From Phyllostachys edulis (taxonomy: Eukaryota; Streptophyta; Magnoliopsida; Poales; Poaceae): a DNA stretch of 64,000 nucleotides. Of the stretch, positions 43,206 to 55,165 are shown in pieces. The DNA lies in assembly GCA_036346405.1 (NCBI GenBank), contig CM070568.1, positions 37,937,268 to 38,001,267 of the forward strand, in the 5' to 3' direction. Positions within the stretch are counted from its first letter, which is position 1, and each line of letters begins with the position of its first letter. A program made the position numbers and the translations under genes. The notes below the pieces were generated by a model. The model worked only from the letters and a program-made list of their open reading frames with translations, searched no databases and was not told the origin of the DNA.

Positions 43206-44400
43206 CTAATTAGCAAAATTAATTATCAATGCGCTAATTAGCGCAAAATTTTAGCCGCGCCCAGCCTGTGGCCGGCCAGACGTGCTGCTTCCCCCAACCG
43301 CAGCACACGCCCGTCTTCTCAACCCTCTAATATGTCACATACATCGCGTCTTTGTCTATATGCATGTGCATGCATGCAAGAGATTGGTGCGGGAGGGAAT
43401 CTAATTCCCTTCGCAGCACCCTCTTAGTGTCTATTTAATCGCATGAGAGTGCGATTTCACTTCGCTCTCTCGCTACTCTCGCTCGCTCTCTCGCTTTCTT
43501 GTTCTTTCAGTTTCGGTTTTCCAGTGACTTATTATGATTTGCCGCCGTCATTAGCAGTCATTTCAGTAGGTATGTCCCTCCTCGTACGTTATCTGTTTTT
43601 TAATTTTGTGGTTAGTAAATTATTCATAGCGAAATTAATCTTAATTTATTAGCTATAATTTTTAGGCATTGTTAATTAGTTACCATTAATTAATTAGTCA
43701 TAAGTACATTATTTTTCTCAATTCATTAGTCTGAAATAGTTAGTGAAATTAAGTATTAATAAATTAGTAGTCATTAATTAGTCGTTAATACTTTAGTTGT
43801 AATTTTTAGGACGTGATTAATTTGCTTTCATCAATTAGTGGTAATTAATTTAGTACTAATAAATTAGCATTAAAGGACTAAAGAATAGAGAACAACCACT
43901 TGTGTCAAACCTATTAACTACTTGCACTAGTAGAAATTAATATAAGTAGTGTTGTGATTCATAGACTTGTTTCTCCATGAAATGACAAACTTGAAGCAAC
44001 CTTCCGAAAAATGAAGTTTTGACTTTGACATAAAATTGACCTTCATTGCGGAGCTTAGACTTGGAGCATTGATTTACCACAATGCATCTAGGTTGTGAGT
44101 TGGGATATGAGATTCCATGTGATTGTGAGAACTGCCCCGTTTGTCTTATTACATATGTAAATACAAGTGCTGACAGCATAATTAAGGCATGTTTACTTAA
44201 ATTCGAAATGATCTGGACATAAATTTTTTCATAGTATCATATCAAAAAGTTACCTTTACGCTCATCCCCTCATCCCCCGTAATCAGTCACCTCCATCACT
44301 TCCTTGTCCATGCATGCAAGAGATTAGCCTTAGTTCTTTTAGTGGCCTTAGTTAGCCCTAATAATTTATTTTTTCACTAATAGACTGTCTCTTCCATGTC
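43206..44400. other. Inner flank of the PMD gene within the 12.9-kb element
   Basis: 43240-43430 still shows patches similar to the right TIR (AGATTGGTG). 43600-43880 is a low-complexity stretch built from ATTAGT/TTAATTA words. No gene is seen. Confidence 0.5.
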
Positions 44401-44408
44401 TTGCAAGC

Positions 44409-46980
44409 CATGCCTCTACTAGAGCTTCTGGAACACTTCTATGATGAGAATCACTGGTGCAAGTTATGGATCGATGGAGACGAGGATGGCCCTCTACCCC
44501 TGGCACTTCGGTCCGGGAGGGAATGCTGGGAGCTGGACGCTCGCTACGTCCCTATCCTCCTGGACACAAGCTTGTTTCCCTTCACGAGGCTGGTCTCTGT
44601 CGGACGCTAGTTCACCCAAGATGGCAGCCTGCTGTTAGCACTTGTCGACCGGTGGACGCCCGAGACACACATGTTCCACTTTCAATGGGTGAGATGACGG
44701 TCACCCTGCAGGACGTCTCATTCCTGACCGGTCGCCCGATCCGAGGTGAGCCACTTGTTCTAGGCCGTCCGTCGGTGGACTGGAAGGCCAGGCTGGGGGA
44801 CAGGTTCAACATACCTGTGTGGGACAGTGCCTGTGGGGTCCCTTGGACTTGGTTGGGGCTTTTCAACTAGTGCCCGGATGATGCACCCGACGACGTTGTT
44901 TGGATGCTCCTCGTCGCTTACCTTCTATATCCTTTTGGTTCAGTCATGTTTCCCACATCATAGGGCGATTGGGTGTACCCTAGCTTCGTTCGTATCGCCG
45001 AGTCTTTGGCTGACGCAGAGGCTGGGGTGATGCCTTAGTACAGCTGGGGATCATATGTCCTCTACGCCACATACAGGGGGTTGTGTGACACATCGAGGCG
45101 TGACACCAGTGTCAAGCCTAGCCTTGCCTGTTGCTAGGTGGTCCTATGGCTGTGGAGTTGGGAGCACTTCCTTGTTGGGCGGTTGTCCTTCCACAGAGCA
45201 GTCCACCCATACCTCACGTTGCAGGACCCGATAGATGGGCCCACCATGGGCAAAGGACAGATTGGCGAGGTGCTATTGTTGTTCCACAACGAGTTCGAGT
45301 CGTTGCACGACAACGATATCATCTGGGCTCCATAGACCCTGGACTTCGTGGCCTCGATAGTGCCACACAGACTGTCCTTGCAATGCACGCACGACGCTGG
45401 ACTTTGGGCAACGACATACAACCTGATGTTTACACATATGGTGGAGCCTTACGCACCACAAAGCGTGATGCAGTAGTTCGATTTGTACCCGGTCGTGCCA
45501 CCTCCCAACAACAGGATGCTGTAGTGAGTCATCCACTTGTGAGTCCAACTCCCATCCGAGTAATGTTTACACTTCATACCTATATCATTTCTAACAACAA
45601 TCCTTTCGGAATGCAGGCAATCGAGGGCGAGCCGACATGCTGAGGACTGGCGAGCATTCCAGCATGAGTGGATTACGGCCTGGACGGAGACAACACACAT
45701 CGAGGTCTTGCTAGAGCAGTGACTGTACGACGTACGAACATACCGTGAGTACATGCAGTGGTACGTACCACGGTCGCGCACTAGACTCACATGTACTCCG
45801 CTGGAGCGTCCGGAGCATGTGATGCACCAAGAGAGCCTCGGCCACTCGTACGATCGATACAATGCTTCGCGGCGTGACGACACCGTGAGACACTTACAAC
45901 CTCCAGTCATTTTATTGATGATATTTGTACTCTTCGTTATTGAACCTATTTTGTCTCTCACTTCAATTAGAGTGGGCGCAGCGCATTGGAGAATGCCATC
46001 TGCATCCCAGACACAACACTGGGGCTGTTGAAAACTTTGAAGTATATCTTCGCGGAGTCGAAGAACATAATAAAGAACATGAGCTGCGGCCATTCGACAA
46101 ACAACGTCCTGTGTACCGAGCAGCAAGTGGGGGGACCGTGCTCACCTGCCAGGTCATCACGACCTAACGAGACCGACCGATGTCGTAGCGCTCCACGTTG
46201 GTCATCCGTGGGCCAGATCGACAGGGAGGTAAGTTACGTACAAATCTATGTTCTGTTTTTTCTTATACCTTACGTTCCGCTAACATCATGTTGTTCTCCC
46301 GTCTCAGGTCCGTCGGGATGCGACACTTCTGCCGTCCACACCTCGTACATAGACTAGCGCTCCTCCTCGGTCATCTACACTACATATCCGGGAGGAATGA
46401 GATTCTCAGTTTACTACTTCCAGGCTATTTATTTTGACTAACATCGTTCCGTCTTGCAGCCTTTGGTTGACTGTGGGGGTGATGGCCATCCATCCAGTAA
46501 CGAGGATACGACACTCCCAACTCCTGCAAGACAGTAGTATATGGGGTTTGGAGCGTACGCGGGGTTTGGACCGTCTGCAGGGTTTGGAGCGTACGCAGGG
46601 CAGAGCTACTCCGGGTTCGCTGGCACACCGGCCGTTCAAGGGCAGAGCTGCTCCGCACGATCGGAGTTGTGGACATCGTACCTTGGGGGTGGACAATTCG
46701 GGAGTGCATTTATTCACTCCCTCGTTCATGATTTCATTGCAGGTTGCCCCTAGTTTGGCATGTCTCAGCGGGATGACATCGACGCTTACCAGACTCCGCT
46801 TCCTCCGAGTCAGCTTGCTGGTGCACCCCCGCCCACTCAACAGACACAACAGCCTTCGTACCCCCTCTGATCCGACAGGCGCTCTCTGGACCGGCTGACA
46901 TACCCCATGGGACATGCTCGCTGCAAAACAAAGACGCGGACGCAAACACAAACGCAGCAAGTAGAGAGCAATGGCTCAAA
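44409..46980 (+). pseudogene. Plant mobile domain (PMD) protein gene, decayed
   Basis: 44409-44600 starts MPLLELLEHFYDENHW. After a frameshift at about 44610 the PMD core follows (RWTPETHMFHF, then EMTVTLQDVSFLTGRPIRGE and WDSACGVPWTWL). Further in-phase pieces are PDDAPDDVVWMLLVAYLLY (44873-44935), a segment near 45150-45340, PYAPQSVMRQF (about 45450), REYMQWYVPRSRTRL (about 45745) and a Pro/Gln-rich tail (46760-46870). PMD proteins occur both as host silencing cofactors (MAIN type) and inside plant transposons. At least five frameshifts or stops, plus intron-like gaps, make this copy non-functional. Confidence 0.7.
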
Positions 46981-47449
46981 CGAGTGAGCCATATTGTATC
47001 CTGTGTACCCCGATCAAATTGGACAATCTTTATTAATTTATCAGTTTATTGTGGATGATATTCTTTAACATTGTATTGTACCACATGCTATATTAATTAA
47101 TCTGTCTCTATCTACCTTTACTCTTTGACTCGAGCTGGAGAAGGAGGCTACATGACTAGCTAACATTGTACATACCTGCGTATATTATGGAGAATGATGG
47201 GTGAGTTCGTTGTTGTTTCTCTTGGGCTGGTTCCATGTATGAACAGATGTGTTAACTATTTAATGCAATTTGTGGTTGCTAACTATTTAATGTAATTTGC
47301 GGTTCTTAACTATTTAATTTGCTAACATCTCACGCGGCTAATCCAGATTAATTTTTGCGGCATTATGTTTTCATGCCTATTTGCATAACTTACAAGGCCA
47401 CAATAACCAGCCAAAAATACTTCATCACTAAACTCTCAAGTGCTCCCTG

Positions 47450-47697
47450 CTCACCAATCTTTTGCGGGCGTTAATTACGCGTCGTCCGGCCGGTGAAGGG
47501 ACGGTGGAGGTGACGTGAAGGAGACGTAGCGGCATCCGGCATGTGACCGGCCAGACTAGGCGACGTGTCGCGTGGACATTGCGTTCGACCGGTGACCGTG
47601 TGGATGAGGCTTCAGATTTGCTATTTTGTTGCGACGGGCGCTACTTCCGTAATAACGCATCGCAAACGTGCTATTTGCGCCAAAAATTCGAGAAACC
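47450..47697 (-). repeat. Right TIR of the 12.9-kb element
   Basis: It is the inverse of 34801-34976 plus the displaced inner part. It ends ...TTCGAGAAACC at 47697. Confidence 0.8.
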
Positions 47698-47706
47698 ACA
47701 GCGGAA

Positions 47707-49545
47707 AAGGATTCGGATCCTTTGCATCATTGCAGAGGTCTCTTGTGTAAACATTGTTTTTGCAAGGGGTGAATAGTGCTCTGAAGTGTACTGTGGCAAC
47801 AGTGAATATGTGCTGCAGTGATTTTACTGTGGGGAAAACACTATAGCGATTGGTTTACACATTTGGTTTCGATCGGATGGTGGAGATCGCTTATAATATA
47901 ATATCATGTCATTGTAGATCCTCTGTATTGATAGCTTCAATACAGAGGATCCCAATCCAACGGAAAAACCTTAACTTGCATCATAGTACTATTCGGTATG
48001 GTGCCTTCGTGTGTTTGTTTTCTATTTTCCTTGCCTACTCATTCAACCTTGCGACTTGTGCAGATATTCGAATACTACAAAATGTTCATACAAATTAGCG
48101 TACATAGGGGTTGTTTGGTTCATGGCCTTAATAAACTAAGTCAAAATTTGGCATAAGTAAAACTTGAGCAAAGCCAAAATTTGAAAAAATGAATGTTGTT
48201 TGGATTGTGGTCAAGCCAAATTTTGGTGAGCGATTTCTTCACCATCGGATTGCCCGCGCGTGACATTGAATTTCGTTGGCGTTATTAAATTTTTGTTGGC
48301 ATTACTAAATATTGGTAGCAAACCAAACCATAACCGATTTTCATTGATGTTACCAAAATTTGGTTTAATTTACGTTGGTAACAAACCAATCAAGTTCATA
48401 ATAGGATCGACGCCCAATACTTGCCAGTGAAGAAAATGACAGATTTCTTACATCTCTTTTGTTTTAGTATCTTCAAAAAAAAGTTTAAAAAATACAAAAA
48501 TCTGGTCATGAATATGGGGCTTTGGAACAAGATCTCTATGTTGGAGGACTAAATGCAGATGATGAATAGTCATCTGTATTATGATCATCTCTTAACTGTC
48601 AGATTAGAATTTAATGGTCTAGATCTAGCGCTACATCATCGGTGTCTCTGCAATGAGATCGTACGCCTTGCTACACTGATTTGCTACAGTATTTGTAGTA
48701 TTTGTTGTGACCGACTCATTTACTGTAGACGCAGCTCCTCTGACGCAGAGCATACGGTTCCAAGCCGAAGGTCCGGCAAAACATTTGTATTTCGTCACGT
48801 GCGACCAGAGCCAGCACGTGTCAACGTGACCCCAACAACCAAATCCGATGCCTGTCCCACCCTGCAGCTCTCCATTCACTTCGTCCTGACACGTGCCCCC
48901 ACCTGTCAGCGAGATATTAGCCCCGCAGCAATGCTCCGGTGAGGTGTAATTGCGCACGAGCCCCCGGTGAGACTATTGTTCGTCGCGACCAAGCAATAAT
49001 TTGGGGGGAAACACCCGATTGCGGCGGCCGCAAAACATTTTTTTTTTCATTTTATTTTTACGAATTTACCTTTACTCATTCGACTTTGAATCGGCAATTT
49101 GATATCTCCGATTGAGGTTAGTCTCTTGTAGTCTTCCCCCAATCCGAATTTGGTACTGTTTTATGCTATTTCTCCCCGGATTTGGTTCGAGTTTCCCCCC
49201 AAATTCGAGGTTAGCTTGCTTCCCATCGGCGATTACTTGTTTCTCTTTGCTCAAAAACTGATTTCGAATTCGATTTCTTAAGCTCTTTGCGGCGTCTTGG
49301 ATCACGGAGCAATCCTTGTGCTGGATTGCTGGGTTCTTGGGCCACGAAGCAAATCTCTGAGCTAAAATTGTTGCTTCTTCATCTGATTCCGCAGATGGGT
49401 TCTTGGAACATTGCTTAAAGACCACTTCTTGCTGCGAGCCCTGCGCGGATTGCTGGAGCCCCTGGGTGTTCGGCGGCATCTAGGGTTTGCTCATCCAGAT
49501 CTGTTCGATCGGCTTCGCGTAGCGGCTGCATTTTGCGCGGTTGCC
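47707..49545. other. Upstream region of the ADA1 gene
   Basis: It contains a perfect 15-bp inverted repeat with a 5-base loop at 47917-47951. At about 48108-48400 there is a probable small Tourist-like MITE, with words such as GTTGTTTGGTT near one end and AACCAATCAAG near the other; its ends are not proven. 48960-49545 is the probable promoter and 5' leader of the ADA1 gene, with a T-run at 49038-49047 and TCTAGGGTTT at about 49480. No other gene is seen. Confidence 0.45.
47917..47951. repeat. Perfect inverted repeat, 15-bp stem and 5-base loop
   Basis: GATCCTCTGTATTGA, loop TAGCT, then its exact complement. It may be a tiny MITE relic or a hairpin-forming transcript. Confidence 0.9.
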
Positions 49546-50496
49546 ATGATGCAGCCTTCCAAGAAGCTTGCTCGCGTTGACACGATGGAGCTGAAGACGC
49601 AGCTGGTCAAGAAGCTCGGCCACCACCGCGCCGAGCTCTACTTCCACAGCCTCAAGAAGTTCTTGGGCTGTCAGCTCAGCAAGAGTGAGTTTGACAAGAT
49701 CTGTGTGGCTGCATTGGGGAAAGAGAACATTAAGCTTCACAATTTCCTCATCCAGTCGATCCTCGGCAATGCTTGTATGTCGGTTGGGCCGCAGAGCAGG
49801 CAGGCGGCCACCGGGAACTCGCAGACTAGCACTGTGTCGAATGGGCCACTGGCCAACGGTGTGCCGTTGGCGAGGAGAGTCTGGCCGGTGGCTAACAGGG
49901 ACAAGAGGTTTGCTGATAAGCGAAGTCCACTTGGAAAGTCGCCTCTTGGTCATCCAGGGGCTGGGGAGTTTGTGTCCGTGGAGGATGGCGAGGAGGTTGA
50001 CCAGGCCAGGGGCAGCCCGGTGTGTGTGCAGAGTCGAAGCCCGATTAGGGCTCCGCTGGGAGTCCCGAAGTCTCAGAATTCTCAGCCTTCTATGTCTTAT
50101 CCTTCAGAGGTGTGCTACAATAATGGTGAATTGCCGGATACTAAGTCTTTGTCGAAGTTACTTGAGCATAAGTTGAAAGCCGAAGGCCTTAGCGTGCCCA
50201 GAGAGTGCGCTGATGTGCTGAACTCTGGGCTGAATGCATACATAAGTCAGCTGCTGAAGTCTAGTTTGGGTGTTGCGAAAGCGAGGGGAAACACGACGAG
50301 GACACACCAGGCAAATGGGAGTGTTGCTGCTGCTGTAAATGGTGGGCTGAATCGCGGCTTTTCTTCAGATTTAGGCTGTTCCTACCAAGCTTCATTGCTA
50401 GATCTATGGACAGCAGTACAGTCTAATGCTCGGTTACTGGGATGCGACTTTGCCAGGCAGCACGAGAAGATTGCTTCTTACCTTCATGACAGATAA
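49546..50496 (+). CDS. Transcriptional coactivator ADA1/TAD1-like (SAGA complex subunit)
   Basis: 316 residues in a single exon. Residues 15-76 (ELKTQLVKKLGHHRAELYF, then LSKSEFDKICVAALGKEN and IKLHNFLIQSILGNA) match the SAGA-Tad1 domain of ADA1/Hfi1, the core scaffold subunit of the nuclear SAGA histone acetyltransferase complex. A second conserved part at about 198-245 (LPDTKSLSKLLEHKLKAEGL, ISQLLKSS) lies near the histone-fold region. The middle (90-190) is Ser/Pro/Arg-rich and probably disordered. The start at MMQPSKK is preferred because the 45 residues upstream (from 49411) look like a leader containing TCTAGGGTTTGC. The frame is intact. A duplicated block lies 3' of it. An intronless structure is common for plant ADA1. 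Confidence 0.9.
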   Translation: MMQPSKKLARVDTMELKTQLVKKLGHHRAELYFHSLKKFLGCQLSKSEFDKICVAALGKENIKLHNFLIQSILGNACMSVGPQSRQAATGNSQTSTVSNGPLANGVPLARRVWPVANRDKRFADKRSPLGKSPLGHPGAGEFVSVEDGEEVDQARGSPVCVQSRSPIRAPLGVPKSQNSQPSMSYPSEVCYNNGELPDTKSLSKLLEHKLKAEGLSVPRECADVLNSGLNAYISQLLKSSLGVAKARGNTTRTHQANGSVAAAVNGGLNRGFSSDLGCSYQASLLDLWTAVQSNARLLGCDFARQHEKIASYLHDR

Positions 50497-51054
50497 ATCG
50501 CATAAGCTAGTTTTCTCATATAATTTAGCAACTCTTATGTTGGCCAGTGTAGGCAATCCATTACCATTAATTGTGCTGTAGAAACTACAGCCAGTTAGGC
50601 TGAGGCGAGGTAGATTTTTACTGCCACAGGGGATAGGGCTGAGTGGTACCTCCAGTGTTTGGTCAGGATGATACATCTCAGGATTCAGTACATGATAGTG
50701 AACTTTCATTACTTGTGATTATTCACAAAAATAAAATGACTCTAGCAATGTGCATTTTCTTCTTTCGCTGCTTACCTATATTACTGTTTTCTACCTTTGC
50801 AGGTTCTGTTGCTTACAGACCAACATAATTAGGTTCTGTTGCTTGGATTTGTTTCTGTTGGATAATTTGGATTTGCCATATTTCCTCTACTGAGGAACAA
50901 ATTTTCTTTTCCAACTTTTTTACGTGTGGCCACAATGTTTGCTTCTTATTCCTTTGATTGCAAAGCAGCATTCTTGTTGCCTGGTTACTCAACACGTTGA
51001 TTCTTCTGCTCCAGAGTTTGGACTGGTATCTCTACTTTTGTATGATATGTCTAG

Positions 51055-51187
51055 CTCTAGCATTGCATGGGAACCAGCATATCTGCATATACCCACAAAA
51101 TTTGCGTTTCTGCATCTGACATCTCTATATGCCTCCATGTCTCTAGCATTGCATGGGAACCAGCATATCTGCATATACCCACAAAAT
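51055..51187. repeat. 45-base direct duplication
   Basis: CTCTAGCATTGCATGGGAAC and the following ~25 bases (to CCCACAAAAT) occur twice, starting at about 51055 and 51141, essentially identical. Confidence 0.85.
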
Positions 51188-52084
51188 CAGCACTTTTCCC
51201 CTGACCTTGATGCTGTCTGATTCACTACCACACTACATGTGTTTGCTGAATCAATCACCTATTCGTCTTATGTCGAATAGCTCATCAAAATTCAGACATC
51301 TCCAGCGTCTGAATGTTGGTTTCTTAGGGAAAAGAAATACTGCCGAAAATCTCCCGCAGGTCGTCGATCGATCTCTCTGAATCGCGACGACGACGAGGAC
51401 AAAGGGATTCACTCGCGAGACGATGTGGAGTGGATCGAACTCGATCGAATCAGAGCAGGCGACAGCAAAAGATCGACACATATGTGAAGTCAAAAACTCG
51501 AAAGATTGCGACGTGGAATAATGAAAACGAGTTCTTTGTTCGCGCACACCATACTGGTAGTATTAGGAGTACTACCAGTAGTATCATCATGCTTATTTTT
51601 CTTCTTGCACGCATTCCATTCACCAACAATGAGCAGAGCAGTTTGTATCTTTCGGCAAGTGCTTTTATTCAATCAACTCATGAAAAAGACATGTAAATAC
51701 TAGGCCCTGGAAAAACATAGCAAGTCTGCATAGTGTACTTCTTGTAAAAAGAGAGAGAGAGAGAGAGAAAATGAAACAAAGCACTCTATCATACGCACGT
51801 CCATCTCACATGCAAAGAATTATGTTTCCATACACAAAGAGCAACAAAAAAATAACTAACAAAAAAAGTTCAATTCAGATTCATAGGCCACAAGAAACCA
51901 AAAAAGAAAACGAATTTCAGAGTTGATGAGTCCTCGAGAAACTAAACTCCATGGAAAACAATAGTAGTAGAAGTAGAGAAAAGATCAGGAGAGGAAAACA
52001 AAGGTGAGAAAAGGAGGGGAACAAGAGGCCTAGAGAATGTGCTCGCTTTAGGGCTACAACTGTTAATGTGAGGTCATCGCCACC

Positions 52085-52438
52085 ATGACCATGGCGTCTT
52101 TTGAGATCCCCGTGTCAATTCTTTTCTACGCCTACCTGTTTTCTTTCTTCCTTTTTGCCGCGGACAGAACTGAGGAGAAGAAGCAGAAAATTCACTGCTA
52201 CTATGGCTCGTGTTCCTCTCCTTTCGGTGCTCTGCGGCTCAGGAGGCGAGCGTGCATGGCGGGTTGCTGTCGCCTTGTCGGCTCGAGGGCGAGCTCCAAC
52301 CTCGAGGAGGAGGAGAAGGTGAATTCCAATTCCAATTCTAATTTGCGTTTTGCATTTTTTTTTATTTACTTAAAGATGATTGATTACAGCGTGAGTTTGT
52401 GGGTTACCATATTGTTAGTTGTGTTATGTCTTATGTAG
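52085..52438 (+). CDS. Hypothetical 117-residue protein (doubtful)
   Basis: The start codon lies in a strong context (CGCCACCATGACC). The N-terminus (residues 8-27) is hydrophobic, like a signal peptide or anchor. The middle is basic and Cys-containing, and the C-terminus is hydrophobic again. No family is recognised and no neighbour supports it. It may be chance. A splice-donor-like AAGGTGAAT at about 52316 could mean the frame is only a first exon. Confidence 0.2.
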   Translation: MTMASFEIPVSILFYAYLFSFFLFAADRTEEKKQKIHCYYGSCSSPFGALRLRRRACMAGCCRLVGSRASSNLEEEEKVNSNSNSNLRFAFFFIYLKMIDYSVSLWVTILLVVLCLM

Positions 52439-53518
52439 TCATACTAGTTTTGCATCCGGAGTTCTCGTAGAGCAGGTCAGGTTAAAGGGGTCTACGGAGA
52501 GACCTAGTTCCAATTATCCTATGGAAAATGCCTCACACACAAATTATTTGTAGTATAAGTACATTACATATGTATACGAAGATGTCCGTAGTAGCGCTAA
52601 CAGGTCAACAAGTATAACTACACCTTGCCAAGAATACTAATTCATAAACTCATCATTTCCATCCCAAAATGTAGTAGTGCTACAAAGATTTCACAAGTTG
52701 AAAAATGACACCGGTGTATCACTGACATGTGACCTTATGACCTACCTATTGTCCTCACATTAGATACTATTTTTCAATGATACATATTTACAATGTTACC
52801 TACTCTTCTTCTTAATGGAATAACGTGCAAGATTTTTATGCGTTCTTGAAAAAATTAAACAAATTTTCATAGCAAGGGTTGTAGCATAGAGCAATAATTT
52901 TTTAATCAGCTTTTCTTAGGTGCTGACAAATGACAAATATATAGGTAGACTCTCGCTCACCCCTTACGTGATGATGATCATGGTGGCGAGTTTTTTCCCC
53001 TTCTCCCAAGTAAGTGCCATTTTTATCTTTCTTTCATTCCCCTCCATTTCTTTAGCCTGAACTAGCTGTTAAGAGTGGTTCAGTGGAACAGGCTTCCAAG
53101 GAACTGAAATGATGCGAAGGCTGCAACTTTGAGGAGAGTGTGGGGGGGGGAGACAGAATGGAGACTGCAGCCTGAATTAATTTTTACAGACACCGATGTA
53201 CTTTTTCCTCTGAAAAGTTCAGCACTGAATTTTAGCTAATGCCTTAGCCCGTGCGACTGCAGCCAGCGTGCATGTCCTTGCTGATTACTTTATCATTGCC
53301 ACCGGGTTAATTCCTGTGTTGTTTATTTAATTCCTGTGTTGTTTATTTGATCTGTGCTTGATGCTCTTTTTTAGTGCTACTACTTTACTGATTACTAGAT
53401 CCTGCATGCATGGTGCTGTAGGTTAACCTTGAACCCTGCCAAATCATTCAGGCCGAAATGGCCTAAACTTTAGAGTAACATCGGAGCAGGTTTTGCCTTG
53501 CAACCATCAGGTATATAA

Positions 53519-53666
53519 TGTTGGTAAGCTACTATTAGGATATAAATAACGAGTCATATTAAAGTCGGATCTAACCTTGTATTAGAGTCGGATTCAATTT
53601 TAGAATATAAATAAAGGGTGTGGGGATTATACGGAAAAACACACAATTATTTTCGAAATTTCTATA
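53519..53666 (+). repeat. 5' LTR (148 bp)
   Basis: Begins TGTTGGTAAGC and ends AATTTCTATA, the last bases changed from CA. It contains ATATAAATAAAG, a TATA-like box. Confidence 0.88.
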
Positions 53667-54425
53667 TGGTATCAAAGCTAAATCCTAATCCCTAAACTTA
53701 CCTCAGATTCATCCTCCGCCGCCGCCGAAGTCGAGCCATCCAAACTCCGTGTCATTTGCTCGTCGCGCCATCTAGATCCGCCACCGCCAGGTCACGCCTT
53801 CCAGATCCGCTGCAAGTTGCCGCCTCCGCTGGGGCCGCATCACGACCTCGCGGCGCGTGCGGACCGCCACCGCCCGCCAGAAGGTCAGCTGCACGCAGTA
53901 ATCGCAGACCACTCGGGAGCGAGGGCCGCCACCACGCCTCGCGGGCGTTAGCTGGGAACGCCGTCGCCTCCTCTAGGGAGTGTGTCGGTTGCTGCCGCCG
54001 AGGAGGAAGAAGGGGAGAGAAGGAAGGTAGAGGAAGAGAAGCTTGTCTTCAGTAGAGGAATAGAAGCCTTGTTTGTTGGCAAAGGAAGAAAACAAATTCG
54101 GCAGAGAGAAAAGAAATCGACAGAGGGAGAAAAGAGTTGTCGCCTTGTCGACCGAAGAGAGAATAAGGGAGAATAAGTTCTCTGTTCAGGAAGAAGAAGT
54201 CATTGTGGGGTCAATTCCGTTCCCAAGCCTAACAGAATATGCGAGAGATGTGATAGCCCCAAAAGAATTAAAGGTTTATCAGCAAAGACGCTTTGGGAAA
54301 CAAGGGGAGAAGCAGAGGGACAAGCAGTTAGCAAACAAGCCACCACTCCAATCCATGCTCGCCTTGTTTGTAGGCTCAATACATGTCTTCTGCAGGTTAG
54401 TGCTCCACCCCCTTCATCCTCAGAA

Positions 54426-55165
54426 TCAGCTGAGCCCTTCTAGACCAACTTAGATAATTCTTGCTCCTTTCCAACTTTACATCATTTGGCATTAGCTTTG
54501 GCTTTAATTCAAATGAACCTGTAGTAGCCCTTGGACCTATCATACCTATCACTAAGAGGTCCTGTAACATGTTTCTCATATCACCTTGCGTGACCAACAA
54601 GGAAGTAGTCTCAACAACTTCCTCGCTGATCACGCAAGTTGACCATTCAATTCTTTTGGAGCTATCACATCTTTCGCATATTCCGTTAGGCTCGGGCACG
54701 AAATTGACCCCGTAATGACAACAAAAAAACATTTGATGTTGTTGCTTTGCAAGATTTGGGTAATCGTGAAGTTAGTTATCGACGTTCGACAAAACGTTGA
54801 TGTGTGAATGGTTATTGTGATCGTGGGAGAGAAGTGCGACATATTTTGGTAGTGATTGACATTGCTCTAGTTGTTTGAGAAGATAATCCCTGAAGAGATT
54901 GAAGCTATAAGGAAGAAGGAGGAGGAAGCCGCAATGAGGGCGGTAGAAGAGAGGAGGAAGACAGTTGTTGAGACTACTTCCTCGCTGGTCACGCAAGGTG
55001 ACATGAGAAGCATGTTACATGACCTCTTAGCGATGAGTATGATAGGTCCGAGGGCTGTTACATGGTCATCTGAATTAAAGCTAGAGCTTATACCAAATGA
55101 TGTAAAGTTGGAAGGGAACAAGAATTATTTGAGTTGGTCTAGAAGGGCTTAGCTGATTCTGAGGA
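54426..55165. repeat. Inverted duplication of the gag start inside the copia element
   Basis: 54426-54625 read in reverse matches 54964-55165 closely (for example GAGACTACTTCC, GGTCACGCAAGGTGA, AATGATGTAAAGTTGGAA and AGTTGGTCTAGAAGGGCT). The loop is about 340 bases. The arms are diverged by roughly 10-15% by eye. Confidence 0.85.

Larger units (their letters stand above)
34801..47697. mobile_element. 12.9-kb long-TIR element (MULE-like) carrying a plant-mobile-domain gene
   Basis: 34801-34976 matches the reverse complement of the last ~190 bp (47510-47697), with a long perfect block that includes AAGTAGCGCCCGTCGCAAC and the following AAAATAGCAAATCTGAAGCC. The match resumes at about 43130-43210 (CCTCCACCGTCC, TAATTA), beyond a nested insertion, so the left TIR is split. 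The flanks ACAGTGAGA (34792-34800) and ACAGCGGAA (47698-47706) agree at 6 of 9 positions, which is compatible with an old 9-bp duplication. Without the nested insertion the element is about 4.8 kb and contains a decayed PMD gene (44409-46980). Confidence 0.75.
50497..53513. other. Region between ADA1 and the copia element
   Basis: No gene is recognised with confidence. Visible items are the probable ADA1 3' UTR (to about 50850), a 45-base direct duplication (about 51055-51101 and 51141-51187), a (GA)n tract at 51750-51770, a palindromic stretch with two GGTAGT/ACTACC-type words at 51555-51585, and a 117-codon frame at 52085-52438 with a good ATG context but no family resemblance. Confidence 0.4.

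Noticed and set aside
48108..48400. Tourist-type MITE with defined ends
   Set aside because: Terminal similarity is suggestive only; no TAA/TTA duplication could be fixed, so it is mentioned only within the flank description.
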